Assembly: GCF_020886055.1 (NCBI RefSeq)
Contig: NZ_AP025184.1
Span: 620,001 to 684,000, forward strand
Direction: 5' to 3'
Length of the DNA stretch: 64,000 nucleotides
Origin: Flavobacterium ammoniigenes
GTDB lineage: Bacteria; Bacteroidota; Bacteroidia; Flavobacteriales; Flavobacteriaceae
This document shows, piece by piece, positions 52,417 through 61,240 of the stretch. Below the pieces are notes generated by a model that was not told the origin of the DNA, searched no databases, and saw only the letters and a program-made list of their open reading frames with translations. Position 1 is the stretch's first letter, and every line of letters starts with the position of its first letter. The position numbers and the translations under genes are program-made.

Positions 52417-52490
52417 TGCGTAGTCTAGCCCCGATAGCAGCGGCATCCTTTTTGGACTTTAGGCCAAAAAGATAAAGCGAATAGCGGGAC
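52417..52490. repeat. GC-rich intergenic block before sufS
   Basis: About 74 bp with a GC content clearly above its flanks: CTAGCCCCGATAGCAGCGGC, then a hairpin TTTTTGG / CCAAAAA (52449-52470), then GCGAATAGCGGG. It looks like a small interspersed element rather than single-copy spacer. I recall similar strings in other Flavobacterium intergenic regions but cannot check that here. Confidence 0.45.
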
Positions 52491-52542
52491 AAAATGCCTT
52501 TGAAAATCAAAACAAATGCTCCTAAAAACAAGCAAAATAATT

Positions 52543-52574
52543 TTGAAAAATCCACCGCAATTTTACTACTTTTG
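52543..52574 (+). promoter_or_regulatory. Promoter of the sufS unit
   Basis: TTG (52543-52545), 21 nt, TACTTTTG (52567-52574): full consensus. Transcription would begin near 52580, inside the palindrome that follows directly. Confidence 0.65.
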
Positions 52575-52595
52575 TATTTAGAAAAATTCTAAATA
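52575..52595. promoter_or_regulatory. Palindromic operator or leader hairpin at sufS
   Basis: TATTTAGAA, AAA, TTCTAAATA: a perfect 9-bp inverted repeat that begins next to the -7 element and ends one nucleotide before the sufS ATG. The left arm recurs at sufA (46911-46919). It is placed to block transcription start or to hide the ribosome site. Confidence 0.6.
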
Positions 52596-52596
52596 A

Positions 52597-53811
52597 ATGT
52601 TTGACATTCAAAAAATAAGAGCCGATTTTCCGATACTTTCCAGACAAGTAAACGGAAAGCCGTTGGTGTATTTTGATAACGGAGCGACCACACAAAAACC
52701 ACAGGTGGTGATTGACGCGATTGCGACCTATTATCAGGAAATCAATGCGAATATTCATCGTGGCGTACATACTTTGAGTCAGTTAGCCACCGATGCTTAT
52801 GAAGCGTCTCGAACTAAAATCCAAAATCACATTAATGCCCAATTTGCTCACGAAGTCCTTTTTACTTCGGGCACAACTCATGGGGTAAATTTGGTGGCCA
52901 ATGGCTTTGCTTCGCTTTTGAAAGCGGGCGATGAGGTGCTAGTTTCGGCTTTGGAACACCACAGTAATATTGTGCCTTGGCAAATGTTGTGTGAGAAAAC
53001 AGGTGCTGTTTTGAAAGTCATCCCGATGAATGAAAAGGGCGAATTGGTGATGACAGAATTTGACCAATTGCTTTCGGATAAAACGAAAATTGTAACCGTT
53101 AATCATATTTCGAATGCCTTGGGAACCATCAATCCAATTAAATACATGATTGACAAAGCGCATCAATTTGGCGCTGCCGTTTTCATTGATGGGGCGCAAG
53201 CGGTTCCGCATTTGAAACCGAATGTACAGGAATTGGATTGTGATTTTTATGCTTTTTCAGGACATAAAATATGCGGGCCAACAGGAACGGGAATTTTGTA
53301 CGGAAAAGAAGCGTGGCTCAATAAATTACCGCCTTACCAAGGTGGTGGCGAAATGATTAAGGAAGTTACTTTTGAGAAAACAACCTATGCTGAATTGCCG
53401 CATAAATTTGAAGCTGGAACACCTAATATTGCTGGCGGAATTGTGTTAGGAGCGGCTGTAGATTATATGAATTCTGTTGGTTTTGATAACATTCAGAAAC
53501 AAGAATTAGAATTATTGAATTACGCCACCGAGCAGTTATTAGCCATTGAAGGATTAAAAATTTACGGAACTGCCGAAGCCAAAACTTCGGTGATTTCATT
53601 CAATATAGACGGGATTCATCCCTATGATATTGGAACGATTGTGGATAAATTAGGCATTGCCGTTAGAACAGGACACCATTGCGCGCAACCGATTATGAAT
53701 TTCTTTGAAATTCCGGGAACGATTCGTGCTTCATTTGCGTTTTACAATACCAAAGAAGAAATTGATGTAATGGTCGAAGCGGTGAAAAAAGCTAAAATGA
53801 TGCTGTCTTAA
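52597..53811 (+). CDS. sufS: Cysteine desulfurase SufS
   Basis: 404 residues. PLP enzyme that takes sulfur from cysteine as a persulfide for Fe-S assembly. The PLP lysine is in FSGHKICGPTGTG (about 223-235), the N-terminal PLP/His region in SALEHHSNIVPWQ (about 118-130), and the catalytic Cys in RTGHHCAQP (about 355-363). Class II (SufS) rather than IscS by this short RxGHHC loop. 9 of its downstream partners' functions are SUF-related only in part; the next gene is a small lipoprotein 12 bp away. Confidence 0.97.
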   Translation: MFDIQKIRADFPILSRQVNGKPLVYFDNGATTQKPQVVIDAIATYYQEINANIHRGVHTLSQLATDAYEASRTKIQNHINAQFAHEVLFTSGTTHGVNLVANGFASLLKAGDEVLVSALEHHSNIVPWQMLCEKTGAVLKVIPMNEKGELVMTEFDQLLSDKTKIVTVNHISNALGTINPIKYMIDKAHQFGAAVFIDGAQAVPHLKPNVQELDCDFYAFSGHKICGPTGTGILYGKEAWLNKLPPYQGGGEMIKEVTFEKTTYAELPHKFEAGTPNIAGGIVLGAAVDYMNSVGFDNIQKQELELLNYATEQLLAIEGLKIYGTAEAKTSVISFNIDGIHPYDIGTIVDKLGIAVRTGHHCAQPIMNFFEIPGTIRASFAFYNTKEEIDVMVEAVKKAKMMLS

Positions 53812-53823
53812 TTTGACATACAA

Positions 53824-54246
53824 ATGAAAAAGACGATCGTTTTGTTGTTGACCCTTTTGTTTTTTGCGGCATGCGCAGGACAAAAAAGGACAGAAGACCA
53901 TTCGGTTAAATTGGAATACCAAGCTTATTCAAGAGGTTTTTACCAAATGATTCGAGTAGAAAAACAAATGGTTTTTGTAGCCAAAAGGAGAGAGGAAAAA
54001 CCAATAGGTTATAAAATTAATTATGCAGATTGGACTACTATAAATACAGCAATTGAACAATTGAATTTGGATTCGCTTACTCAAATGAAAGCACCTACCG
54101 ATAAACGATTGTATGACGGTGCGGCTTTCGCTAATTTGAAAATAACAAAACAAGGGAAAACAGTTGAATCCCCAAGTTTTGATCACGGCTATCCACCGGT
54201 AGCAATTGAAAAAATAGTGAATAAAATGCTTTCTTTTGTAAAGTAA
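53824..54246 (+). CDS. Small lipoprotein in the sufS unit
   Basis: 140 residues. Lipoprotein signal with lipobox FFAAC (Cys at about 18), then a soluble domain with alternating strands and YKINYADWTTINTAIEQLNLD. Not recognised. It sits between sufS (12 bp) and sufE (9 bp). A membrane lipoprotein in a cytosolic sulfur-transfer operon is unusual, and a direct role in Fe-S assembly is doubtful. Confidence 0.8.
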   Translation: MKKTIVLLLTLLFFAACAGQKRTEDHSVKLEYQAYSRGFYQMIRVEKQMVFVAKRREEKPIGYKINYADWTTINTAIEQLNLDSLTQMKAPTDKRLYDGAAFANLKITKQGKTVESPSFDHGYPPVAIEKIVNKMLSFVK

Positions 54247-54255
54247 AAAGCAAAA

Positions 54256-54681
54256 ATGGATATGACAATAAAAGAAATACAAGACGAGATAATTGACGAA
54301 TTCGCGATGTTTGACGACTGGATGCAACGGTACGAATACATCATTGAATTGGGAAAAAACCTCCCATTAATCAAAGAAGAATTTAAAACCGAAGACAACA
54401 TTATCAAAGGCTGCCAGTCTAAAGTATGGTTGCAGGGCGAACAACAAGGAGATACTGTTGCTTTTACAGCCGATAGTGATGCGATTCTAACCAAAGGAAT
54501 TATTGCTATTTTGATTCGGGTATTTTCGAATCAAAAACCAGCCGATATCTTGGAAGCCGATATGGATTTTATAGATGCCATTGGATTAAAAGAACATTTG
54601 TCACCTACTCGCGCTAACGGACTAGTTTCGATGATTAAAAATATTAAAATGTATGCTTTGGCATTCCAATCAAAAAACTAA
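54256..54681 (+). CDS. sufE: Sulfur acceptor SufE
   Basis: 141 residues (139 if the second Met is used). Accepts persulfide sulfur from SufS on its active-site cysteine and stimulates the desulfurase. The signature is IIKGCQSKVWL (Cys near residue 53), followed by SDAILTKGIIAILIRVFSNQ. Standard length. 5 bp before sufT-like. Confidence 0.96.
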   Translation: MDMTIKEIQDEIIDEFAMFDDWMQRYEYIIELGKNLPLIKEEFKTEDNIIKGCQSKVWLQGEQQGDTVAFTADSDAILTKGIIAILIRVFSNQKPADILEADMDFIDAIGLKEHLSPTRANGLVSMIKNIKMYALAFQSKN

Positions 54682-54686
54682 CAATT

Positions 54687-55010
54687 ATGACACAAGAAAT
54701 AGACACTAACGAATTAGGAGAAGCGATTGTAAAAAAATTAAAAACGATTTACGATCCTGAAATTCCCGTTGATATTTACGAATTAGGATTGATTTACGAC
54801 GTTATGGTGAATACCGATTATGAAGTAAAAATCTTGATGACTTTAACCTCTCCCAACTGTCCTGTAGCCGAAAGTTTACCAAGGGAAGTAGAAGAAAAAG
54901 TGAAGTCAATTGAAAACGTTAAATCGGCAGATGTTGAGATTACTTTTGATCCACCATGGAGCAAAGATTTGATGAGCGAAGAAGCAAAATTAGAGTTGGG
55001 AATGCTATAG
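54687..55010 (+). CDS. SUF-associated DUF59 (SufT/MIP18-like) protein
   Basis: 107 residues. DUF59/MIP18 domain with TIYDPEIPVDIYELGLIYDV (about 18-37) and the cysteine in LTSPNCPVAESLPREVE (about 53-69). Relatives act in Fe-S cluster maturation. Length and position fit the Suf-system assembly protein found in most Bacteroidota suf operons. Confidence 0.92.
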   Translation: MTQEIDTNELGEAIVKKLKTIYDPEIPVDIYELGLIYDVMVNTDYEVKILMTLTSPNCPVAESLPREVEEKVKSIENVKSADVEITFDPPWSKDLMSEEAKLELGML

Positions 55011-55069
55011 TAAAAGTGTTCATTAATCAGTTTTTAGTGTTCAGTTAAAGACTAAACAATAAATTCAGC

Positions 55070-55576
55070 ATGGAAGAAATTATCAATAAGGTCGCGCAAA
55101 GTTCGTTAGTCGTTTTCGATTTAGAAGATTACTATCCAGACGATCATGTAGTGGACTTGGATGTTTCGCAATGGTTGGCCGAAGGATTTCTCTTAAGAGA
55201 AACTGATTTTAGAGCCCAATTAAAAGCAATGGATTGGACTCCGTACGAAGACAAATACGTGGCATTGTATTGCGCTACTGATGCGATATTGCCGGCTTGG
55301 GCGTTTGCTTTGGTCGCGGTTCATTTAGCCCCATTGGCTTTAAAAATTATTCATGGATCTAAAGAATTGGCCATTATTGAATGGTACCAAGACATTTTAA
55401 ACAAACTCGATTATACGGACTATTTTGAAAAACCAGTTATCTTAAAAGGCTGTTCGAAAAAAGCTGTTCCGAATCAAGTGTATACTTTGGCAATTCAAAA
55501 ATTGATCAAAGTTTCTAAAAGCGTAATGTTTGGCGAAGCTTGTTCGGCAGTGCCACTATATAAGGCTAAAAAATAA
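55070..55576 (+). CDS. DUF2480 family protein
   Basis: 168 residues, soluble. Distinctive parts are VVFDLEDYYPDDHVVDLDVSQWL, LYCATDAILPAWAFALVAVHLAP and a C-terminal KGCSKKAVPNQVYTLAIQKL. DUF2480 proteins are restricted to Bacteroidota and commonly end suf operons; their role is unknown, perhaps in Fe-S handling given the Cys residues (GCS and EACSAVPLY). The 59-bp gap to sufT-like includes two AGTGTTCA copies. Confidence 0.88.
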   Translation: MEEIINKVAQSSLVVFDLEDYYPDDHVVDLDVSQWLAEGFLLRETDFRAQLKAMDWTPYEDKYVALYCATDAILPAWAFALVAVHLAPLALKIIHGSKELAIIEWYQDILNKLDYTDYFEKPVILKGCSKKAVPNQVYTLAIQKLIKVSKSVMFGEACSAVPLYKAKK

Positions 55577-55592
55577 GGAGTAAAAAATATAT

Positions 55593-55630
55593 AAAAAAGC
55601 CCTTTTGATTTTTCAAAAGGGCTTTTTTTT
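55593..55630. terminator. Bidirectional terminator
   Basis: A 10-bp stem GCCCTTTTGA / TCAAAAGGGC with a T4 loop, flanked by A6 and T8. Ends the sufS unit (plus) and hflX (minus). Confidence 0.92.
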
Positions 55631-56855
55631 ATTCTTCTTTTTCGATAGCATCTTTGTAATCAGGATACAAGAACTTGTTGTAAGGGAAACGCGTAATGTG
55701 TATTTGTCGGACTGCTTCGTACACTCGCTCTCTAAATTCCTCAAAATTTTCTTTTTGAGTAGCCGAAATAAACAAGGCATTTTGTTCTCCTAATCGGCTC
55801 ATCCAAGTCGATTTCCATTCGTCTAATGTATAATGGCGAGTTGTTTTCTCAGTAATTAAATCATCTTCGTCAATGGTCAAATGTTGGTAGGAATCAATTT
55901 TATTGAACACCATAATCACCGGTTTATCATTGGCCTTGATGTCCTGTAAAATTTGGTTGACCGCTTCAATATGATCTTCAAAATCAGGGTGCGAAATATC
56001 CACAATATGCAATAACAAATCGGCTTCGCGTACCTCATCCAGTGTACTTTTGAACGAATCTACAAGTTGCGTTGGCAATTTTCGAATAAACCCTACGGTG
56101 TCTGAAAGTAAGAACGGCAGGTTTTTAATCACCACTTTACGAACGGTAGTGTCCAAGGTGGCAAACAATTTATTTTCCACGAATACTTCGCTTTTTCCCA
56201 CTGCATTCATCAAGGTCGATTTCCCCACATTGGTATAACCCACCAAAGCCACGCGTACCATGGCGCCACGGTTGCTTCGTTGAATGCCCATTTGTTTGTC
56301 AATGGTTTTGATTTTATCTTTCAAAAGGGAAATACGATCACGCACAATACGACGGTCCGTTTCAATTTCGGTTTCTCCAGGCCCACGCATTCCGATACCT
56401 CCTTTTTGACGCTCTAAGTGCGTCCAAAGTCCGGATAAGCGGGGTAATAAATAGATACATTGTGCTAGTTCTACCTGGGTTCTTGCATAAGAAGTTTCGG
56501 CTCGTTGTGCAAAAATGTCTAGGATTAAATTGGTTCGGTCTAGAATTTTACAATCTATAATTCTTGAGATGTTTTTTTGTTGCGACGGCGTTAATTCGTC
56601 GTCAAATATTACCGTTGAAATTTCGTTTTCTTTGACATACAAATTGATTTCGTCTATTTTTCCGGTACCCAAAAAAGTTTTTGGATTTGGCTTGTCCATT
56701 TTTTGCCAAAAACGCTTCACCACTTGTCCTCCAGCGGTAAAGGTTAAAAACTCTAATTCGTCTAAATATTCCGTTAATTTATCCTCGGATTGGTTCTGAG
56801 TAACAATCCCAACGATGGCGGTTTTTTCGAAATTTAATACTTCTTTTTCTAGCAT
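55629..56855 (-). CDS. hflX: GTPase HflX
   Basis: 408 residues. Ribosome-associated GTPase that rescues or splits stalled ribosomes under stress. N-terminal HflX domain, the basic glycine-rich linker RQKGGIGMRGPGETEIETDRR (about 155-175), then the G domain with G1 GYTNVGKST (about 206-214), G3 DTVGF, and G4 NKID (about 316-319). C-terminal tail typical. Normal length. Monocistronic. Confidence 0.96.
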   Translation of the reverse strand: MLEKEVLNFEKTAIVGIVTQNQSEDKLTEYLDELEFLTFTAGGQVVKRFWQKMDKPNPKTFLGTGKIDEINLYVKENEISTVIFDDELTPSQQKNISRIIDCKILDRTNLILDIFAQRAETSYARTQVELAQCIYLLPRLSGLWTHLERQKGGIGMRGPGETEIETDRRIVRDRISLLKDKIKTIDKQMGIQRSNRGAMVRVALVGYTNVGKSTLMNAVGKSEVFVENKLFATLDTTVRKVVIKNLPFLLSDTVGFIRKLPTQLVDSFKSTLDEVREADLLLHIVDISHPDFEDHIEAVNQILQDIKANDKPVIMVFNKIDSYQHLTIDEDDLITEKTTRHYTLDEWKSTWMSRLGEQNALFISATQKENFEEFRERVYEAVRQIHITRFPYNKFLYPDYKDAIEKEE

Positions 56856-56890
56856 AACTTTGAATGAGCGACAAATTTAATCATTTGCTT

Positions 56891-58246
56891 TTACTTATCT
56901 CCATAAATCTGCACATCGTCAATTTGAAAAGCCCCGTCAAGGGTTACCGTTTTTCCCGAACCTATATATCGAAAACCAATAGTGACTTTCCCCGTGAACG
57001 AAGACAAGTCAATTCCGCCTGAACCCACAAATTGATACCAAGGCGTGGCTTGCGTTGGCAATTTTGCATTGAGCGGAATCCAGGTTGCAGTTGCCACATT
57101 AATTCCGTCAAAATCGTTCGAAATAAAGACATCTAAGGCGTTTAACGGCGAATCGGCGTCCAAGTGGTGTTGTGCTGCGCGGAACGTTAATAGTTCGTTC
57201 TTGTATTCGTCTAAATCAATTTTGGGAGTGATTAACCAGCCAATATTGGAAGCTACTTTAGTTCCGCTAATGGCATATTCGGCACAACCATTACCTGAAA
57301 AAACAGCGCCTTGCCAGTACAAACTTCCTGCTTGAATTATATTTACCCAACCCGCTAAGTTGATATTAATATTGTTTTCAACGGTTTCAAAATTTTCTCT
57401 AAAAAAAGGGGAATTGCGTTTACTATTTAAATTGACATCCTTTTCGGATCGAGCCACTAATTGATAATCGGTTCCGTATTTTGTCAAAATTCCCTTTACC
57501 GTTCCGCTGCCAATAGGAATTTCTTTGGTCGAAAAATCTGCAAAACTACTAGTTCTAAAATACATTTTATTGCCCAATTTATCTTCTAAATTCCAGTTGG
57601 TGCCCCCACCGACATCATTGCTGCTTTCGTAATAATGTCTGCCCATTGCTTCTCCTGAAAATTGGACATCTACCACTTCGACTAGAGTGTTCAGATAAGA
57701 ATCGTTCATTAGTTCACTAAGAGTAATTTTTTTGGTTAAAACCTGATCACTCAGTTGGGTGCAAGAGGCAATCAATACTTTTTTATAGGCATTTTGCGAA
57801 AGCCGACCCACTCCTCCTTCGTTATAAGAATTGACATAAATAGTCCCAATTCGCAGCCCTCCAAAATAAATATCCGTGTATTGATCTTTGAGATTTATGT
57901 ACACTTTGCTACCCAATCGGTAATCAATGTAGGTGTTGCTTACGTCTACGGGAACACTAAAACCAATAGCAGGTTGCGCGGCTGTTGCCAAAGTTTGAAA
58001 CGAAATGGTTTTGAAGAAGTTGCCATTTTCGTCTGTCGATACTACATATGCCTCAATAATGTCATCGTATTTGTACTGTGTCACAATCGCATCGGCCGCA
58101 TCGCGGACTTCGGCCACCGTTCGGTTGGTTTTCAAATAGGGCTGGTTACATTCTAAAGGAGGAAGTGCCGGCTCCTCTTGAACACAACTTGCGAAAAGCA
58201 CTGTCAAAAATATACTTAACGAGAGGCTGGTAAAAGGAATTTTCAT
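56891..58246 (-). CDS. DUF5689 lipoprotein partnered with a TonB receptor
   Basis: 451 residues. Lipoprotein signal with lipobox FASC (Cys about 21). DUF5689 region at about 40-270 (from RTVAEVRDAADAIVTQYKYDD; includes GILTKYGTDYQLVARSEKDVN), followed by a beta-sandwich of the choice-of-anchor J/MAM-like type (about 290-450) with ISGTKVASNIGWLITPKIDLDEY and GKTVTLDGAFQIDDVQIYG. Such lipoproteins are surface-exposed partners of TonB receptors, in the manner of SusD. 13 bp after the receptor gene. Substrate unknown. Confidence 0.88.
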   Translation of the reverse strand: MKIPFTSLSLSIFLTVLFASCVQEEPALPPLECNQPYLKTNRTVAEVRDAADAIVTQYKYDDIIEAYVVSTDENGNFFKTISFQTLATAAQPAIGFSVPVDVSNTYIDYRLGSKVYINLKDQYTDIYFGGLRIGTIYVNSYNEGGVGRLSQNAYKKVLIASCTQLSDQVLTKKITLSELMNDSYLNTLVEVVDVQFSGEAMGRHYYESSNDVGGGTNWNLEDKLGNKMYFRTSSFADFSTKEIPIGSGTVKGILTKYGTDYQLVARSEKDVNLNSKRNSPFFRENFETVENNININLAGWVNIIQAGSLYWQGAVFSGNGCAEYAISGTKVASNIGWLITPKIDLDEYKNELLTFRAAQHHLDADSPLNALDVFISNDFDGINVATATWIPLNAKLPTQATPWYQFVGSGGIDLSSFTGKVTIGFRYIGSGKTVTLDGAFQIDDVQIYGDK

Positions 58247-58259
58247 GATTATTTGGGAT

Positions 58260-61097
58260 TTATAAGTTAATAGACAGGCTTACAAAAAAGGTTCTTCCGT
58301 AGCCACAAAAATAGCTGTTGCCAAAGTTGGGTGTTCCGCTTGAAACGTCTTGATTTCGTTGCCTAAAATTGGCATTACGAGCCTGTTCGAAACCGCCAGT
58401 TTTGAAAGAAGTATTCAAAAGATTATTAATGCTACAAAACAAATTCAAGTTCTTTTTGAATATCCGCCACGATTTTCCTCCAACCAAATTCAATAATAAA
58501 ACAGGGTCCAATTCTTCTTGACGTAGCAACTCTCGTCCTCGTTCCTTTGTGGCTTCTGGAAAAGGCAATCCGTTTGCTGGATTGGTAAAAAATACAGAAG
58601 TCCTGGCGATAGGCGAGATGTCGATATAGCGATTAGCTAAATAATTTATATTGGTACTTATCCACCAATATTTTGGATTTCGGTATTCCAATCCAAATGA
58701 ATAGGCTTGTTGAGGCGTTCCTGCTTGACGGTAGTTTTTGAGTGTTGCGGTGCCAAAATCAAAAACAGGCAGGCTGTTTTCGGCAGACGCTTTGGCATCG
58801 TTAGTAATAGTTACATTGGGATTACTAGCGTAACGATAATCGCCAAAACCCGCTGCCAAAGTAGTTTTTAAAGTGGGGTTTATTTGGTATTCCCAACTCA
58901 GTTCGGCTCCCCAATTGACTTTGTCCAAATGGGTTAGTGTTTGGCTTACAAACGCATTGGTACTGTTGTTACCTGTGTCGTTTTGAAAAATTCCTTCCGC
59001 ATAAAAAAAGGAGTTTTCTGTTGCCTTTTTAATTTGACTATAATAACCGGTGAGGCGCATTTTTAACTTTGGCGAACGATAAACATAATTGATATCCAAA
59101 CTACTATTGGTTTCGCTTTCTATGCCGTCAACAATAGTATTATTGATTCGGGAATTTGGAAAAACAGCTCTCAAATTTGGGGCTTTAGAAGCATGGGAGC
59201 CATTGAACAGCAATAATTGTTTTCCGGATAATTTCCAAGTGAGCCCACTTTTAAAACCAAAGTTTTCAAACCTAATTATGGGGCTTTTGCCAAAGGAATT
59301 GATTGGATAAATCCCGTTTTTATACAACCCTTGTCGTTGATAGGAAGTGGCCGCATATTCCTGAGCTAAGTAAAAATCAACTTTTTGGTATCGAAATTGA
59401 AATTGGGTAAAGCCTTCTAATCGAGCAGCCCTTGTATTAAAATTATATCCGTAGGCATCGCCTACTTTTACACGTCGATTTGGTTGGTTCAAATCCGATT
59501 GTGCTTGATCGCCTTTGTAAAAAAGATCGAGATCTTCAAAATACAATCCACCTAATAAATCCAAGACGTTTTGGTAATTATGGGAGTGTACTTTATTAAA
59601 AGAACCACCCACATTAAGCCGAATATTTTCGGTCAGTTCTGTATTCAAAAGCGCATTGAAAGCTAGGTTTTGATCGTCGGTTCGGTCTTCGTAAAGAATG
59701 TACTTGCTTTGAGCGGGCTCATAACCTAAAATTTTCCCATAGTCATTTACAATCGGACTTTGATTTGCCTGATATAGTGCCGCCCAATTGATTTGCGATT
59801 GTGCTAAAAATTGCGTTTTGTTAAGTTCGGCATTCGCCAAATCGGGTGTAAAAGCCCCCGAAAACTCCCCCTTATCTTGGGCGTATAACGAACTAAAATA
59901 ACTCGGCATTTTTCGATAATAAGAGGGAGTGGGGCTATTGGCATTTTGGTAATCAAGATTGCTGTTGCCGATTTTTCCAAATTGATATAAGACCCCTAGA
60001 TTGAGTTGGGTGTTAGCATTAATTTTCAAATAATCATTTAGCATTATGACTGGTTCTTCAACAGTTTTGATTCTAGAATTGCGTTGTTTTCCGTTTTGAA
60101 AACCCCAATACGAATTGTATTTTGTAGAGGTTAATGCTGTTATCTCATCGGTATTGGGTGAATTTTTCCCGCGGGAATTTGGGGTGTACAATACCGTGAA
60201 GTTGATTGAATTTCGATTGGTGAGTTTTTTTTCGACGCTGGCAAATAACGAATTCGCATCATACATTGCACCGTCAAAATAGCCTTCCTTAGCGTAGCGC
60301 TTTCCTACTGAGAAAACCAATGCCCAGCCTTTTTCATTCATTTCCGAGGCATAGGTAATCATAGCTCTTCCTTGGTAGTTGGTGTTGGTTCCTGACAAAG
60401 ATATCCGAGTCCCTTTTCGATAAGTTGAGGCTTGTGTACTTATATGTTGCGTGCCTAAAACACCTCCAAATGCATAATCGGAAGGGCTGGTGCCAATGGC
60501 AATCTCTTGATTTCGCAACACGTCGTTGATCCCGCCAAAATCGCTCCATTGCGGTCTGCCGTCATATATTTTATTCATCACAAGGCCGTTAATCATCAGC
60601 TTTGCGTATTGGCTGTCAAGGCCTCGTATTCGAAAACGAGCTTGCCCCCAATTGAATGCGGCCGCTTGTTGAAACGCATCTTTAGAAGCGAGCAACATAC
60701 CCGAAGTGCTTTCGGAACCACCATTGTCTTCGTCCAAATCAGTATCTACGATTGAAATAACGGCTGCTTGTTCAAGGGTTTCGGTATCTTCCTCCAAAGG
60801 AATTGTTCCTAAGTCAATTAATTGTTCTTTGAAAATTTGAATAGGAATTAGCTTGTCTTTGTATCCTTGATTATGAAAAAGGATAAAGTGCTTTCCTTGT
60901 ACATCTGATTTGAATTGGAATTTTCCATCGGGAGAGGAGAGTTGCAGGCTATTCGTATTTTGAATACTCACAACAACACTGGCTAATGGATTTTGTGATT
61001 TGGAATCAATAATTTTTCCAGAAATGACCGTTTCTTTTTGAGCAAAAAGCAAACAAGGGCATATCAGAAAAAACAGCTTGGGGCAGAAGTTTTTCAT
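58260..61097 (-). CDS. TonB-dependent outer-membrane receptor
   Basis: 945 residues. Signal peptide (LFFLICPCLLFAQ), a CarboxypepD-like N-terminal beta-sandwich (about 23-105, SGKIIDSKSQNPLASVVVSI), a plug domain (about 110-240, with RFRIRGLDSQYAKLMINGLVMN) and a C-terminal 22-strand barrel ending in alternating aromatic residues (YGRTFFVSLSINL). Imports a large or scarce nutrient with energy from TonB-ExbBD. Upstream of and cotranscribed with the DUF5689 lipoprotein. Neither a siderophore gene nor a peptidase or glycosidase marker is adjacent. Confidence 0.93.
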   Translation of the reverse strand: MKNFCPKLFFLICPCLLFAQKETVISGKIIDSKSQNPLASVVVSIQNTNSLQLSSPDGKFQFKSDVQGKHFILFHNQGYKDKLIPIQIFKEQLIDLGTIPLEEDTETLEQAAVISIVDTDLDEDNGGSESTSGMLLASKDAFQQAAAFNWGQARFRIRGLDSQYAKLMINGLVMNKIYDGRPQWSDFGGINDVLRNQEIAIGTSPSDYAFGGVLGTQHISTQASTYRKGTRISLSGTNTNYQGRAMITYASEMNEKGWALVFSVGKRYAKEGYFDGAMYDANSLFASVEKKLTNRNSINFTVLYTPNSRGKNSPNTDEITALTSTKYNSYWGFQNGKQRNSRIKTVEEPVIMLNDYLKINANTQLNLGVLYQFGKIGNSNLDYQNANSPTPSYYRKMPSYFSSLYAQDKGEFSGAFTPDLANAELNKTQFLAQSQINWAALYQANQSPIVNDYGKILGYEPAQSKYILYEDRTDDQNLAFNALLNTELTENIRLNVGGSFNKVHSHNYQNVLDLLGGLYFEDLDLFYKGDQAQSDLNQPNRRVKVGDAYGYNFNTRAARLEGFTQFQFRYQKVDFYLAQEYAATSYQRQGLYKNGIYPINSFGKSPIIRFENFGFKSGLTWKLSGKQLLLFNGSHASKAPNLRAVFPNSRINNTIVDGIESETNSSLDINYVYRSPKLKMRLTGYYSQIKKATENSFFYAEGIFQNDTGNNSTNAFVSQTLTHLDKVNWGAELSWEYQINPTLKTTLAAGFGDYRYASNPNVTITNDAKASAENSLPVFDFGTATLKNYRQAGTPQQAYSFGLEYRNPKYWWISTNINYLANRYIDISPIARTSVFFTNPANGLPFPEATKERGRELLRQEELDPVLLLNLVGGKSWRIFKKNLNLFCSINNLLNTSFKTGGFEQARNANFRQRNQDVSSGTPNFGNSYFCGYGRTFFVSLSINL

Positions 61098-61240
61098 TCG
61101 ATTTGGGATTAAAATATAAACTAAACTTCTCAGAACAATTAGGGCATTACTGTCTTGAAAAGCAAATACTTAAAAAGGAAACGGTTTTATCCTTTCCAAT
61201 TTGAAGTTAAAAATAGTAAAAATATGGATTCGTTTATTTT

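Noticed and set aside
52243..52446. 67-codon frame between the serine hydrolase and sufS
   Set aside because: It is a frame shadow of the hydrolase plus the GC-rich block; no support as a gene.
55011..55069. Two AGTGTTCA copies in the gap before DUF2480 as a regulator site
   Set aside because: Short, with AT-rich surroundings, and no promoter nearby; chance repetition is likely.
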